30,992 nucleotides of DNA from Ophiothrix spiculata (Eukaryota; Echinodermata; Ophiuroidea; Amphilepidida; Ophiotrichidae). Under the pieces are notes generated by a model. That model worked only from the letters and a program-made list of their open reading frames with translations, was not told the DNA's origin and did no database searches. Below, piece after piece: positions 1-9,663 of this stretch; positions within the stretch are counted from its first letter, which is position 1; each line of letters opens with the position of its first letter. The stretch lies in NCBI GenBank assembly GCA_000969725.1, contig JXSR01S063768.1, one strand, 5' to 3'. A program made the translations under genes and the position numbers.

Positions 1-469
1 CTAGCAGACCACATTAACATAGGAAAGACCAATCTGGATTCCCTCGTGGTTCTACAGGATGTTTCTACTCATTCCACACAAGTGACTTTGGCTCCAAAAA
101 TGGGTCTTTTCAATATGACTTTATCATATCCTATCAACAGTGTTTATTAACAAAGTTAACAATTCATGTTCAAGAGTTCTAAAGTCATAGAAGAAATATG
201 AACTAAACCTTGTGTATGGGTCAAAAACATCATTTGACTCTGAATGGTTTTGAAAACCTGTGAGCCAAGGGGATCAATACTCTTGCTCTAGTTTAAAATG
301 TAGGGAAAATGAAGGCCTGCTTTATATCTGGACTATAAAAAAATTTGAGAATTTAAAGAATTTATAGTCCCAATCTAATGTCACTGATGAGAATGGGTTG
401 AAAAACATTCAAAATCTTAGTTTGAAATAATTTTCTCATGAAGTCTTTGATTAGGGACATACATAATAG
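1..469. other. Single-copy flank, no recognisable feature
   Basis: AT-rich sequence with no open frame of note. I found no convincing match to units 2 or 3, although short resemblance near 400 to 470 may be the eroded start of the leader repeat. I see no RNA gene or transposon ends here. Confidence 0.5.
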
Positions 470-860
470 AAACTTAATTTTGGTCAATCATACTCCTACG
501 AGTTAAAACTAAAGACACTAATGCATGCATACTTGTTTAGTTTTATCCCATGCATTAAAGCCATCTCACGACTCCTTAGAGCAATGATATCTTATCTCAA
601 GTTTGGGTATCACGGAACACATATCTTCTGAATAGACCACAAAATGCAAATACAGGAAACCACATGGAAATCCCCAGCGGCTCTCTTCGATGCCTCAACT
701 CACTCCTTGCTAACTACCATATCTCCAATATGCCATTTCTTATTGGCCAAGATGACAAGATAAGGACTTTCCTAAATGTGACTATCCACCACAAATCTAA
801 AGTAAAGTTGGTCCCTGGTCGACTTTGTTTTATTGCAGATTTAACAAGAACATACTTTTA
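470..860. repeat. Leader repeat, unit 1 copy
   Basis: This single copy of the roughly 470-bp segment opens each large unit. It shares with 11904-12380, 12381-12870 and 24500-24990 the strings 'gcattaaagccatctca', 'accacaaaatgcaaatacag' and 'ctcaactcactccttgcta'. A 65-codon frame lies across it (664-861), and similar frames occur in the other copies. They drift by indels and have no recognisable domain, so I treat them as chance openings in a repeat. Confidence 0.7.
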
Positions 861-1353
861 GCTGTAAAATGATGCTTGTTTCAAATTCATATGATATGAA
901 AATTGAATTATGATTCTTTGAAGCATAACATGTCAGAATTCATTAATCTGAAAATACTTGTATATAAAGCATGGATTATAACATCTAGAAAATGTTACTT
1001 TGAAGTGGAAATCAAAGTGGATATTTTGCATGGGGTGTAAGGTATAAAAATTTAAAATCTACAAGAGTCTCATAATTTGTCAGGATGGAACTTTTACATA
1101 CATTTGCACTGTCTCTAAACATGAGATAATGTTTCACTTTACTGGAGGTTTGTGATAGATGTTCACAAATCGTTTAGTTTACTCATGGTAATAAGTCATA
1201 GGGATATTTGGATATGAAATTTGGATGATATGTCTCCACAACTATGAGATAATGAGGAAGCATAGTTTCCTTTATAGCTTTGTCACTTATACCACTGTTA
1301 ATTAGCCATGCAAAATAGTCACTGCAAACTCTTCGACTCTTTAATGGGACTAA
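861..1353. other. Unit 1 spacer, partly private
   Basis: About 861 to 1150 has no visible counterpart in units 2 or 3. From about 1150 to 1350 it matches 12.90 to 13.13 kb and 25.50 to 25.72 kb through the shared strings 'atgtctcca' and 'ataatgaggaagca' and a common 'gggact' end. No gene is seen. Confidence 0.5.
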
Positions 1354-1559
1354 TACAGTGTGTCTGAAAAAAAGGAAACCAAAATTATAGTATTAGATTT
1401 TCGGACAAGGTTGATTTTTTTATTATTATTGGTGTTTTAGGTACTTTCAGTCTATCATGTAATTTGGGCTGTGATGAGTTTTGGCTGACATCCAGAAATT
1501 TGCTGCAGTTGCTTTACTAAACAAAGTAGCGATGCTAGGAAAAACTCAGTTTGTTACCG

Positions 1560-1680
1560 GTGATGAAGTTTCATCCCATGCATTCAAGCAACTCAAGACA
1601 CCTCTCTTGTCTCAAGTTCCCTACTGCAGGACAAGTACCATCTGAATAGACACAACATGCTAATAGTAATACAACAACAC
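1560..1680. repeat. Diverged second copy of leader-repeat core
   Basis: A degraded relative of 541-655: both contain a 'catcccatgcatt'-like start, a 'tctcaagt' segment, then 'tctgaatagac' and an A/T-rich 'atgc' run. It suggests that an old leader duplication, like the one still fresh in unit 2, once existed in unit 1. The match is by eye only and has several gaps. Confidence 0.4.
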
Positions 1681-1891
1681 ATAAATCAAGCAGGTCAGTT
1701 TGACCAGTGCTTACTATAATACAGATGAAATAAATGTATCATCTATCCATATTTATTATTTTTTCTCTCTTTCAGCAACAAAAAGATTTAGCAATAACCT
1801 TACTTTTGTTTTAAAAATACTATTCCAGAGATATCATTTTTAAATATTTCACATTTTTTGAACTTGAAATTTTGCTTTTTACCATAATCTA

Positions 1892-1954
1892 CCATCTCCA
1901 GTGATAATTGCATTACAAATGGCTGAAAACCTACAGATAATGACAGATGCCAGG
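1892..1954 (+). repeat. Short dispersed repeat, copy 1
   Basis: About 60 bp matches 4596-4659 in the same orientation: 'ctccagtgat', 'attgcattaca', 'ggctgaaaa', 'cctacaga', 'gccag'. It is absent from units 2 and 3 as far as I can see, so it may be a fragment of an old mobile element or an intra-unit duplication. Confidence 0.55.
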
Positions 1955-2214
1955 CCTATAAAAGCTAACAACTTAGAGACCAGGTTTTCAGATGATCTTT
2001 TAAATTTAGAAAGAAGTCTTGGTTTTAAAAACTTTTAAAAAATGACATTTCATATCCTTGATGGTAAATTTTGTGTGCTCCTATGAAATATAGATTTTCC
2101 AGGTCTGATGGATTTGGGCAGAAGCCTGTATAAAATACTACAAAAGTCAAGAAATACAAAAGTGCAAAAGGAACAAGACATAAAAATCAACTGATACATT
2201 ACAGGAAATGTTAA

Positions 2215-2256
2215 ATCAAATGCAAGATTAATGTGATCAAATGCAAGATTAATGTG
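2215..2256 (+). repeat. 21-bp exact tandem doublet
   Basis: The 21-mer starting 'atcaaatgcaagatt' occurs twice in immediate succession with no mismatch. This looks like a recent slippage duplication, private to unit 1. Confidence 0.9.
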
Positions 2257-2489
2257 ATTCAGCTTCTGTGTTTAACAACAAGTCACTTATAATCCCATGT
2301 GGCAAAATGAGCAGAGAACAACCACGTAAACACCGAAATCTGATCCGGGTGATCTGATCCGGTAATGACAGGCACTTCAACGAACAGTGCAGACCTATGA
2401 AATAACAACCTGTTTATTTCAAATTCAGGATGTTTTAAACATTTAACAAATTTGAGAATAGTGGTAAATTATCTCAAAAGATTCTTCTA

Positions 2490-3036
2490 CTTATATTGAC
2501 TTCTGTCATAAAATTCTGTTTCAAACTGTGAAGCATACTTATATACACATGGAATTTGCTGTAAAATATTATTTTAACAAGATTTTCAAAAAAACGAAGA
2601 TTAAACAAGCAACACCCTTATGTATAAAATGGGGTTTCAGAAAGTTCTTGGTAATTTTCATAATAGCATTGAAACACGAAAAACAATAGTAGCAGTTGAT
2701 GAGTGTTGAGAATGTAGCTCACTGTAGAAGCAGTATAAATATTCAACATAGTTGATCAGGACTTTTCTGGCCCCTATCAATCTCATCTCTGAATCTAGAT
2801 TAATGTAAGAAGTGCAGTCCACAATTTGCACCAAGGGATTTTTATTGTCAGTACATCAGTCAATTATTCAAGGCTATTGCATGGGTAATGGTCACTTATC
2901 CGTCATTTCTGCTACAGAATTACAAGTAACATCTATGAATAAAACATTGCGTCTTCTAGATGTAATTACTTTCTGAGTGAATTCAAACAAAGGATATCAC
3001 ATTCCCAGATGTGGATAGGGATAGGAAAGTTCACTT
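2490..3036. repeat. Conserved segment shared by all three units (landmark B)
   Basis: It aligns with about 14520-15019 and 26210-26721. It includes the near-invariant strings 'ccaagggatttttattgtca', 'caattattcaaggctattgc' and 'attcccagatgtggatag'. Frames in this stretch differ between units, so the conservation is not from coding. It ends exactly where the unit 1 nested transposon begins. Confidence 0.75.
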
Positions 3037-3045
3037 GATAACAGC

Positions 3046-4462
3046 TAGCTCTGGTTCAGAGCTGAAAATATACTGAAAAGACTTTTGTAATACTACCCTT
3101 TCTATACCATAACTATCTGGCTCTTCTAAATACTATACCCTAGGATTTTGTATAAAATTTGTGCAACTTATTCAGAGCTTGATTTTTTACTCTGGGAGGG
3201 TAGAACTCGGGGAGGATAGAACTCTGTATAGAGCAGCTGCTTTATACAGTGTGTCCCATAATGAAGTTATCAAGATTTCAATGCCACATAATTCAAAAAC
3301 TAAAATATCCCAGACACTGAAAGTTGGTGACAATCATACCTAATGTCTCTACTTGCTCTGGTGCAAATATAAAGAAAATCCAGGCAATGTTTATCTAGAA
3401 GTAAACGTTTGAAGCTCCAAAGGGCTTTGGACACTTTTCCCAGTTTGGAGAGGTCGTAAAAATCCAGCGAAAATTTGCAGGGGAATTATGCGAGCTAGGA
3501 TATCATATTTACCAACATTTCTGTTTTGTTTAGCATGTTGCTTCTCCTTGATGATGCCTTGGAGTCTTAATAACGGTTCAGTAGAATGTAAATTCGGCTT
3601 CTACCTTTGCGTCCACACGCTACTTTTTTGCAGTTCCTTCTGTCATCCGATACCATCAGCCTTTTATTTTCTGACATTTTTAAGATGGAATACATGTGCG
3701 ATGGGGATATCTGGCTCCTGGTAATGTTAAATAAATCTTTCCATTGTTTCAATGATACCTGCACTTTCCAGGTATTGGCCAATCATGATACTCTTTTCTC
3801 CATTGACAAATGAGGTGTTATGTTTGTTTTGAATTACCATATTTCCTACAACCACTGCTATCAGGGTACCAGCCCTTTAGCATGTTTAGCGTATTACTTT
3901 CAAATTACCCGCTAAATGATTTTCCTAAACGATTACCTAATTAATTATTAAATGATTTTTACAGATGAAAAGAAACCAGATTTAGGTTAATATAATCTTG
4001 AAAACAAAGACACTTGTAGGCCTAATTGGACAAATATTATCATGATTATGTCTGTAAAGATGACGTTCTTGTTGCATGGTTATGCTGCAAATCTCCGTTG
4101 AATATTTACAACTTTACCTAAACTGGGAAAAGTGTCCAAACCCCTCTGGAGCTTCAAATGCTCATTTCTAGAAAAGTGAACCTTGAATTTTCTTTATTTT
4201 TGCACCACAAAAAGTCAAGACTTCAAGCATGATTGTCACTAAGTTTCATTGTCTGAAACTATTTGGTTTTTGAACTGTGTGGCATTGAAATATTGATAAC
4301 TTCATTCTGGGACACACTGTATAGAATTGTCTGAAGACCAACTGTTATCATTTTTACATTTACTAAAATCTCATTCAATGTAGACCTAGTATTTCTGGGC
4401 CTAAACCTGGTATTTCTCAAACCAATCATATTATGAAATTAAAATAAAGCTCTTCAGAGCTA
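3046..4462. mobile_element. Outer DNA transposon with 9-bp target duplication, interrupted by an inner element
   Basis: The ends are inverted: the left starts TAGCTCTG and the right ends CAGAGCTA. Each end also folds on itself (left 'agctctggttcagagct', right 'agctcttcagagct'). The element is bracketed by the direct repeat GATAACAGC at 3037-3045 and 4463-4471. Units 2 and 3 hold the unoccupied site (GGAAACAGA at 15020-15028, GGAAACAGT at 26722-26730), with flanks 'cactt' or 'gactt' before and 'cactc' after, as in unit 1. Without the inner insertion the element would be about 340 bp. A 9-bp duplication fits Mutator-like elements, while 8 bp would fit hAT. No transposase is visible. Confidence 0.75.
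3247..4319. mobile_element. Inner TA-flanked element with ~230-bp inverted repeats (Tc1/mariner-like, non-autonomous)
   Basis: The ends are CAGTGTGTCCC and its complement, each preceded or followed by TA (3245-3246 and 4320-4321), the target typical of Tc1/mariner elements. The inverted arms run about 3247-3481 and 4083-4319. They stay alignable throughout, sharing 'aatgaagttatca', 'ttggacacttttcccagttt' and 'tttgaagctcca' in opposite orientation. The middle, about 600 bp, holds frames of up to 78 codons (3488-3724 plus, 3567-3782 minus). None has a recognisable DDE/D catalytic region. The minus frame has a vaguely helix-turn-helix-like 'FNITRSQIS', too little to call a transposase. The element sits within an older transposon. 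Confidence 0.8.
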
Positions 4463-4471
4463 GATAACAGC

Positions 4472-4774
4472 ATCACTCTACTTGTGAAAAACCTTACATA
4501 CCTCTACCAAGAAAGGGCATAACAAATGAGGCAATATTCATGATATGTCAAGAGAATTTTCATATATCCTCTACAAATTTTCATTTCACAAGTGACCCTC
4601 TCCAGTGATGATTGCATTACAAGTGGCTGAAAAACCTACAGAAATTTTAGGCTTGCCAGACACAGACAATGATTTCACAGAATGAAGTATTGACCTCTGA
4701 TCAGTAAACATGTCTGTTCTACTTTATCACCTAGAATGAAACCTAAGCTTTACATAAAATGTTAAATCTACAAG
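4472..4774. other. Unit 1 segment between transposon and 350-bp duplication
   Basis: About 4472-4560 aligns with 15030-15115 and 26731-26815 ('cataac', 'gaggcaatatt'). The rest holds the second copy of a short dispersed repeat (4596-4659). No gene is seen. Confidence 0.5.
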
Positions 4775-5477
4775 ATTGTCTTTCACCTTTATTCTCAAAA
4801 TACACCCCCCCCCCACACACACACACACATTCTCCATCACAGCAGAAACATTCAGAATTAGAATGATTTGAAAGCAGTCCTTGGACATGCCTCGTAAGAT
4901 AGTTAATGTGAATGAGTGTGTCAATTTGAAAAATATAATTCAGACAAAATACTTGCAAAGTATCATTTTTCTACTGCTGCTCAAATATCCAAAACAAGAT
5001 ATTTCTGTGTAAAAGAAATTGCCAGCAAGTGTAGCTCATACTTTATTTAAAAGTAATCTTAAAATCTATGTCAAGATTTAACATAGTTAATCACCAAAAT
5101 CTTTCATCTTACAACATTTTCCCTATTGTCTTTCACCTTTATTCTCAAAATACAACCCCCCCCCCCTCCACACACACACACATTCTCCATCACAGCAGAA
5201 ACATTCAGAATTAAAATGATTTGAAAGCAGTCCTTGGACATGCCTCGTAAGATAGTTAATGTGAATGAGTGTGTCAATTTGAAAAATATAATTCAGACAA
5301 AATACTTGCAAAGTATCATTTTTCTACTGCTGCTCAAATATCCAAAACAAGATATTTCTGTGTAAAAGAAATTGCCAGCAAGTGTAGCTCATACTTTATT
5401 TACAAGTAATCTTAAAATCTATGTCAAGATTTAACATAGTTAATCACCAAAATCTTTCATCTTACAACATTTTCCCT
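4775..5477 (+). repeat. Recent 350-bp tandem duplication with poly-C/(CA)n tract
   Basis: Copy 1 is 4775-5124 and copy 2 is 5125-5477, a period of 350 bp. Differences by eye are a few single-base changes and length variation in the C-run and the adjacent CA repeat. Both copies end in 'acaacattttccct', and copy 2 then continues into the unit sequence. Units 2 and 3 have one diverged copy of this stretch (near 15500-15680 and 27220-27760), so the doubling is private to unit 1 and young. The minus-strand frames here (4743-4958, 5123-5311) are echoes of each other and not genes. Confidence 0.92.
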
Positions 5478-5990
5478 CTTACTAATTTACTTTAAGCAAG
5501 AATTCTAATCCAGGCATACATCTTCATGTCATCTCAACATTTCTTTCATAAAACACAACAAAATCTGAGCCAAAGAAAAAATCTTGGTATTTGTAAGTGT
5601 CTATCATGGCTATATTTGGAATCACTCAAACTTTGAATATCATGAAAAATTGGGTTAAGATCTACTCAAATGTACAAATACATAGAGTGATCATGTGACT
5701 ATGCATGTTTATGTTAATACAAGTACACATCTCTCTTTATGAATTCATCAGATATCGTGATCAGTTCAGGCAACACTGGGGTGAAGTAAGGGGCACTTCT
5801 TCCATGAAGTCTATGAGCAAATTCAATACTTAGGTCCATTCTTACAAAGCTGTAACTATTCTGCAGCAAGCAATGAAAGCACATTTATCAATGACCCTCT
5901 AGTTTCTTGTAAAAACACATCATGTTCACTATGCTGTCAAAGAAGTCATAATTCAATCAAACAACTACCTGCAAAGATGGCAATATAGGA
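5478..5990. repeat. Shared segment of all three units (landmark C)
   Basis: It aligns with 15680-16130 and 27765-28220. 'cataaaacacaacaaaa', 'cttggtatttgtaagtgtct' and 'catagagtgatcatgtgact' are common to the three. In units 2 and 3 a frame of about 70 codons crosses the region (15900-16109, 27997-28221). In unit 1 it is broken by stops, so coding is not supported. Confidence 0.7.
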
Positions 5991-6313
5991 GGCTTTTAAA
6001 AGGTTGGATTCATTGTATCCATTTTGGAGCAGAGTCTTTTGTAAGAAATTGCTTTCTTTTTGATAACATAATTGACTGAAGTGCTCTCAATAAATATATT
6101 TACCATCAACTTCCAAGTAAAATAGACCCATGGGATCCTGGATGACTTTGTAAACTTTAAAAATGCAATATGAAATTGTTTGTTTAATAGAACAAACAGA
6201 AGTTTAGCAATCATGTGAATTGATGCACTTTGTAATCTTTCCATCTATTGATGATTCAATAAATGCTCACTGAAAATATAAGACCTTTTTGGAGACAATG
6301 AAGTGAGTAGGCT
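5991..6313. other. Unit 1 stretch, mostly private, no gene
   Basis: Only the right part ('actttgtaatct', 'ttgatgatt') matches 17.25 kb and 29.55 kb. The 1.1 kb present here in unit 2 is not seen in unit 1. The 82-codon minus frame (5996-6244) has no domain and no counterpart in the other units. Confidence 0.45.
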
Positions 6314-6443
6314 TAATTATGCACACCATATTCCTGTAATCCCACCGCTGACACTAATTGACTCAGACAAATTCCTAACAAGAAGTTCAAGGTTGCAAAG
6401 AAACTTAATTAGTCAATCTTATAATCTTCTTAATTACTAATTG
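6314..6443. promoter_or_regulatory. 130-bp indel-free conserved block, unit 1 (candidate cis-regulatory module)
   Basis: It aligns base for base with 17345-17474 and 29639-29768, with 6 and 5 substitutions and no indel, while the flanks on both sides have many indels. Motifs kept in all copies are TAATCC (6337-6342; K50-type homeodomain such as Otx/Pitx), TGACTCA (6359-6365; AP-1 type), and a TAATTATGCA at the left end (resembles POU/homeodomain composite sites). One open frame spans the block, but most substitutions between units would change its amino acids, so coding is unlikely. Function is inferred, not shown. Confidence 0.5.
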
Positions 6444-6800
6444 CTCTTATTTCAACATGCATTCAAGAGTCTATGATTCAAGAAACACATAAACTTATTG
6501 TTAATTAAAGTCATGAAAGCAAAAGTCGCAGCACTTTCAAATAAAATGAAGCATTGTTTTGATAAAAGTAGAACTAATTACCTGGATGTGATATTCTAGT
6601 TTTGATTTGGCAAATCACAGCACCACTGATGTTTTATAATGTAAGTATGTACCTTTATAAGTGGAAGCATTGTGCTGCATTTTACTTGTAATTGAAGCAA
6701 AGACAAATGATTTCATATCAACTGACAATGTGATTGAGTTTTGATACAAAGAACTAATAAGAAAGAAAATATTAAAGCAATGGTAAATTGATGGTATCCT

Positions 6801-7252
6801 ATATGTGTCCCGTCATATCTAAAGGTACCTTAATACCGGCATAGTAAATTACGAGATACGGGCCATTGAAGCTGAGCATAATCAAAAATCACGTCCAAGG
6901 TCGAATTTCTAATTTCATCAGAAATGTTACCTTTGAAGTGTATTCTATCATATTAATCAGGTTTCAACATCCAAAACATAAGACAAATGTTTTAAAAAAT
7001 TGTTATAAAAATCCTTTCCCCATTGAAGTTTTACCAGTACAGAAACTTTAAACTTGATTTTCTCAGAACGATAGTTTTCTGAATCAGACCGATGCCTTTT
7101 ACCAATTTCAATGTAACTTTGCAATCGAACATCCAATAACCAAAAGCAAGGTGTCATTTTAAAGCTTAAAATATAATCTTGCAGATGAGATCAAAAAATC
7201 AATTTTCATTTTGGGACCCTTAAGGTACCTTTCGATTTGACGGGTCACATAT
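6801..7252. mobile_element. ~450-bp MITE with 30-bp imperfect inverted ends
   Basis: The left end reads 'atgtgtcccgtcatatct' followed by 'aaaggtacctta'. The right end is its complement ('taaggtaccttt' ... 'gacgggtcacat') with a few mismatches. ATAT borders both sides and may be the target duplication. Unit 2 (about 17846-17870) and unit 3 (about 30100-30125) have the uninterrupted site 'ggtatcctgtatat' or 'gtatcctgtatat' leading into 'cctatcatgt', which confirms an insertion. The two frames inside (6866-7051 plus, 6957-7157 minus) are short and overlap each other on opposite strands. No transposase. Confidence 0.82.
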
Positions 7253-8130
7253 TTCCTTTGGGAGTCCTACCATGTCCAACTATAATCCAAGAATTACTGT
7301 CATCTATATTGAATAGATTGATTTCTAACTTGGTAAAGACAGAAAAAAAGATGGAGAGCTTGAAGATCTTGCCAGACTATCCTCAATTTTAAGTACATTC
7401 TTGAAGTGTAAACTCCAATTTGAATCTTGCTACCCCAGAAGATTTCACAAACTTATGGCAAGACAGTTACTTTTTGTATATACAGAGAATAAAAAAGAGA
7501 GATTCCCTCTTTGCAATACTGAATAAGTTAAAATGTTCAAAGCCATGTTTAAAATAATATTTCCACAATATGAATTTCAATTACTTATGCCTTGACAATT
7601 ATATAATAATTTCACACAGAAATATCACTAAACAAACAAAATCTAAACTCAATCTTGTCAGAACTCATTTTGTTCAGCACAAATCAAGATGGAATCTTCC
7701 AGATGTATCCTGGCTCAATAAAAGGAAAAGTTATCATTTCTTATATAATCTTACAGACATCAATATTGAACTTTACACTGAATAAAGCAAATATAGAGAA
7801 CTAGGACAGGCCGATGATGCTCCTCACTTGTATGATGTCTGTGTACCAGTTGAAATCTTAATGCCACTAATCCAGACTGTCAACTTTGGTAGCTATTTAG
7901 CCCTCAATTTTGACCTCAAAATGTCTCTTACAACTTAATGGAGAGACTTCAAGATTTATATTTTCTGTGACTGCCAGCTTAAGACTCAGAATTCTACTTT
8001 TACAACAAGATATGTCTGAAGGAAGGACATGCTATCAAAAGATAATTCACAGAAGTTTGGATTTTCATTCCAGAACAGTTAACTTTAATGGATAGCTAAT
8101 AATGGCATTACTTATGGCATACTACAGCAC
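7253..8130. other. Unit 1 stretch without gene
   Basis: The first part (to about 7340) aligns with 17880-17925 and 30135-30180 ('aattactgtcatctatatt', 'ctaacttgg'). After that I see no convincing match to unit 2, where the equivalent interval is far longer. Frames at 7570-7785 and 7910-8095 lack domains and counterparts. Confidence 0.5.
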
Positions 8131-8316
8131 TAGAACCTACCAAGGTCGACCCATTTTCATTTCACCAATTCTCTATTTCATATTGATTAAACTAATTGAT
8201 ACGGAAGTATGATGGCAGACTAAGCTGCTGAGAATACTGCAGCAGACACAAAACAAACATTTTTATAAAAGCAGAGAGACGGAAAAGGGTTCATCTGAAC
8301 TGCTTGCAGCAATTTT
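8131..8316 (+). promoter_or_regulatory. Conserved TATA-containing block, unit 1
   Basis: About 186 bp aligns with 20696-20881 with roughly nine substitutions and no visible indel, well above the level of its surroundings. It carries a perfect TATAAAAG (8264-8271) followed by 'cagagagacggaaaaggg' and, about 30 bp downstream, a 'ggttcat' that could hold a start site. Neither copy leads into a recognisable gene. It could be a relict or noncoding-RNA promoter, or simply a slowly evolving stretch. Confidence 0.35.
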
Positions 8317-9660
8317 CTCATGTCTGCATGCAAAATCATGTCAGTTTTTCCTCACCCCTTTATCTAAGGTGTAGGAAATTACAAAACTGTCACATCCAAA
8401 TAACATACCACTAGCCACATTGTTTCTAATACTCTAGCACAACACTTCCATAACTGTGGGTAAGGTAAGGTTTCCTTCTGGCAAGGTTTGCCAGAATATG
8501 CCATTATTCATTATAAAATTGTGTATTTTGGATTCAACATCAGCAATGTTTATACGGTCGCAACCAAAGAGTTTTGAGATCCATACCTATCATTAAATCC
8601 ATACTATGTCCCAGGACTGTGTCTGATAAAATCAACATCTGATATCGCCATGGGAAGGTTGACCTTAAATGCTTCCACAACGTGTGCAAGTGTACATTAT
8701 TTATAAGGAATAAACTATTAAAAACACAATATGAATTTCAAAAATCCATAAACTGTTCAAAATGACACGATCCAATTTCATGACCAGAGCTTTGACTCAG
8801 CAACAGTTTTCTGCTTCATTTCCAGTCGTCATCGTATATCAAATGTTTATCAAACCCACTGATGTATACAGATGAGGAAAGCTTGACAAAGAAAGCTTAA
8901 GCAGACTCAAAACAAACACAGTTGCATTAACTGTCATAGGAAAGACTCCCATACGGGGCAACAAGTGTATTAATCCATTTCTACATGCAGAAGAACTTTC
9001 ATTTCAAGTAAGTCAAACAGTACACTTACACTTTCTATACTTTTCTTTTTCTACCATCAAACTACGAGCATAATTTTGCTTTCATTTTCGGTATTAATAC
9101 TGTCTGCACAACTAATTACCATTTGTGTTTTAGGTCTAAATATCAAGCTATGACTGTAAATGATTGCAATAAAATTGTCATAAGTAAAAGAACTTACCTA
9201 TGATAGCAAAGATGTCCATATAGATGGGTTAAGGTACATGGAATAAAAAGAACAGAGAAAAATATATTTAGAATTGTCAACACCTGTTAAGGTAACATGC
9301 AATAAAAGAATAAAGAAATATTAAACCTATTCAGAATTGTGTCAAAACATTACAATTAGGTATATGCAAAGATATTGACTCATTTTTCAAAATTTTACCA
9401 GATATTTCAAATATTTCTTAAAAAACATAAACTGTGAAGGTTGTTAAAAAATCTTTGATGCCATTAGTACTCTCCACTTCGTGTAAACTAAATCTCAATC
9501 ATAACAAAGTTGAACCAAAAGCACAAAGATTATATAAATGGAAACTAGGTTGAAACTCTGATCCTTTTTCTCTCCCTATGCCCTTCACTTTTGAGGGTGC
9601 TTCCTGATATCTAATCTGGAAATCATGGATTTTGTTATGGTTACAAATTAGTTTTGTTCT
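8317..9660. repeat. Unit 1 right-hand segment homologous to unit 2
   Basis: It aligns in patches with 20.88 to 22.32 kb. The strongest patch is about 8915-9000 against 21437-21525 ('actgtcataggaaagactc', 'ttaatccatttctaca'). Frames present in unit 2 (for example 21311-21532) are disrupted here. It contains a perfect 9-bp-stem hairpin at 8476-8496 (ttctggcaa, loop ggt, complement), and a partly duplicated 60-bp motif at about 9229-9281 and 9288-9344. No gene. Confidence 0.6.
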
Positions 9661-9663
9661 AAA

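Larger units (their letters stand above)
1681..2490. other. Unit 1 stretch without gene
   Basis: No coding signal is seen. It contains a short dispersed repeat (1892-1954, also at 4596-4659), an exact 21-bp tandem doublet (2215-2256) and a doubled 'tctgatccgg' near 2339-2363. It does not align with the corresponding region of units 2 and 3 (14.10 to 14.51 kb, 25.81 to 26.20 kb), which carry a different sequence there. Confidence 0.45.

Noticed and set aside
1354..1440. Mariner-like terminal repeat TA-CAGTGTGTCTG
   Set aside because: The end sequence resembles the inner element's CAGTGTGTC, but I found no inverted partner nearby. At most it is a solo remnant.
3567..3782. Transposase helix-turn-helix in the inner element
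   Set aside because: Only a short 'FNITRSQIS' resembles such a motif. There is no catalytic region and no extended similarity that I can defend.
6314..6443. The 130-bp block as a conserved exon
   Set aside because: An open frame exists on each strand, but most substitutions between the three copies change amino acids, and no good splice-site pair frames it.
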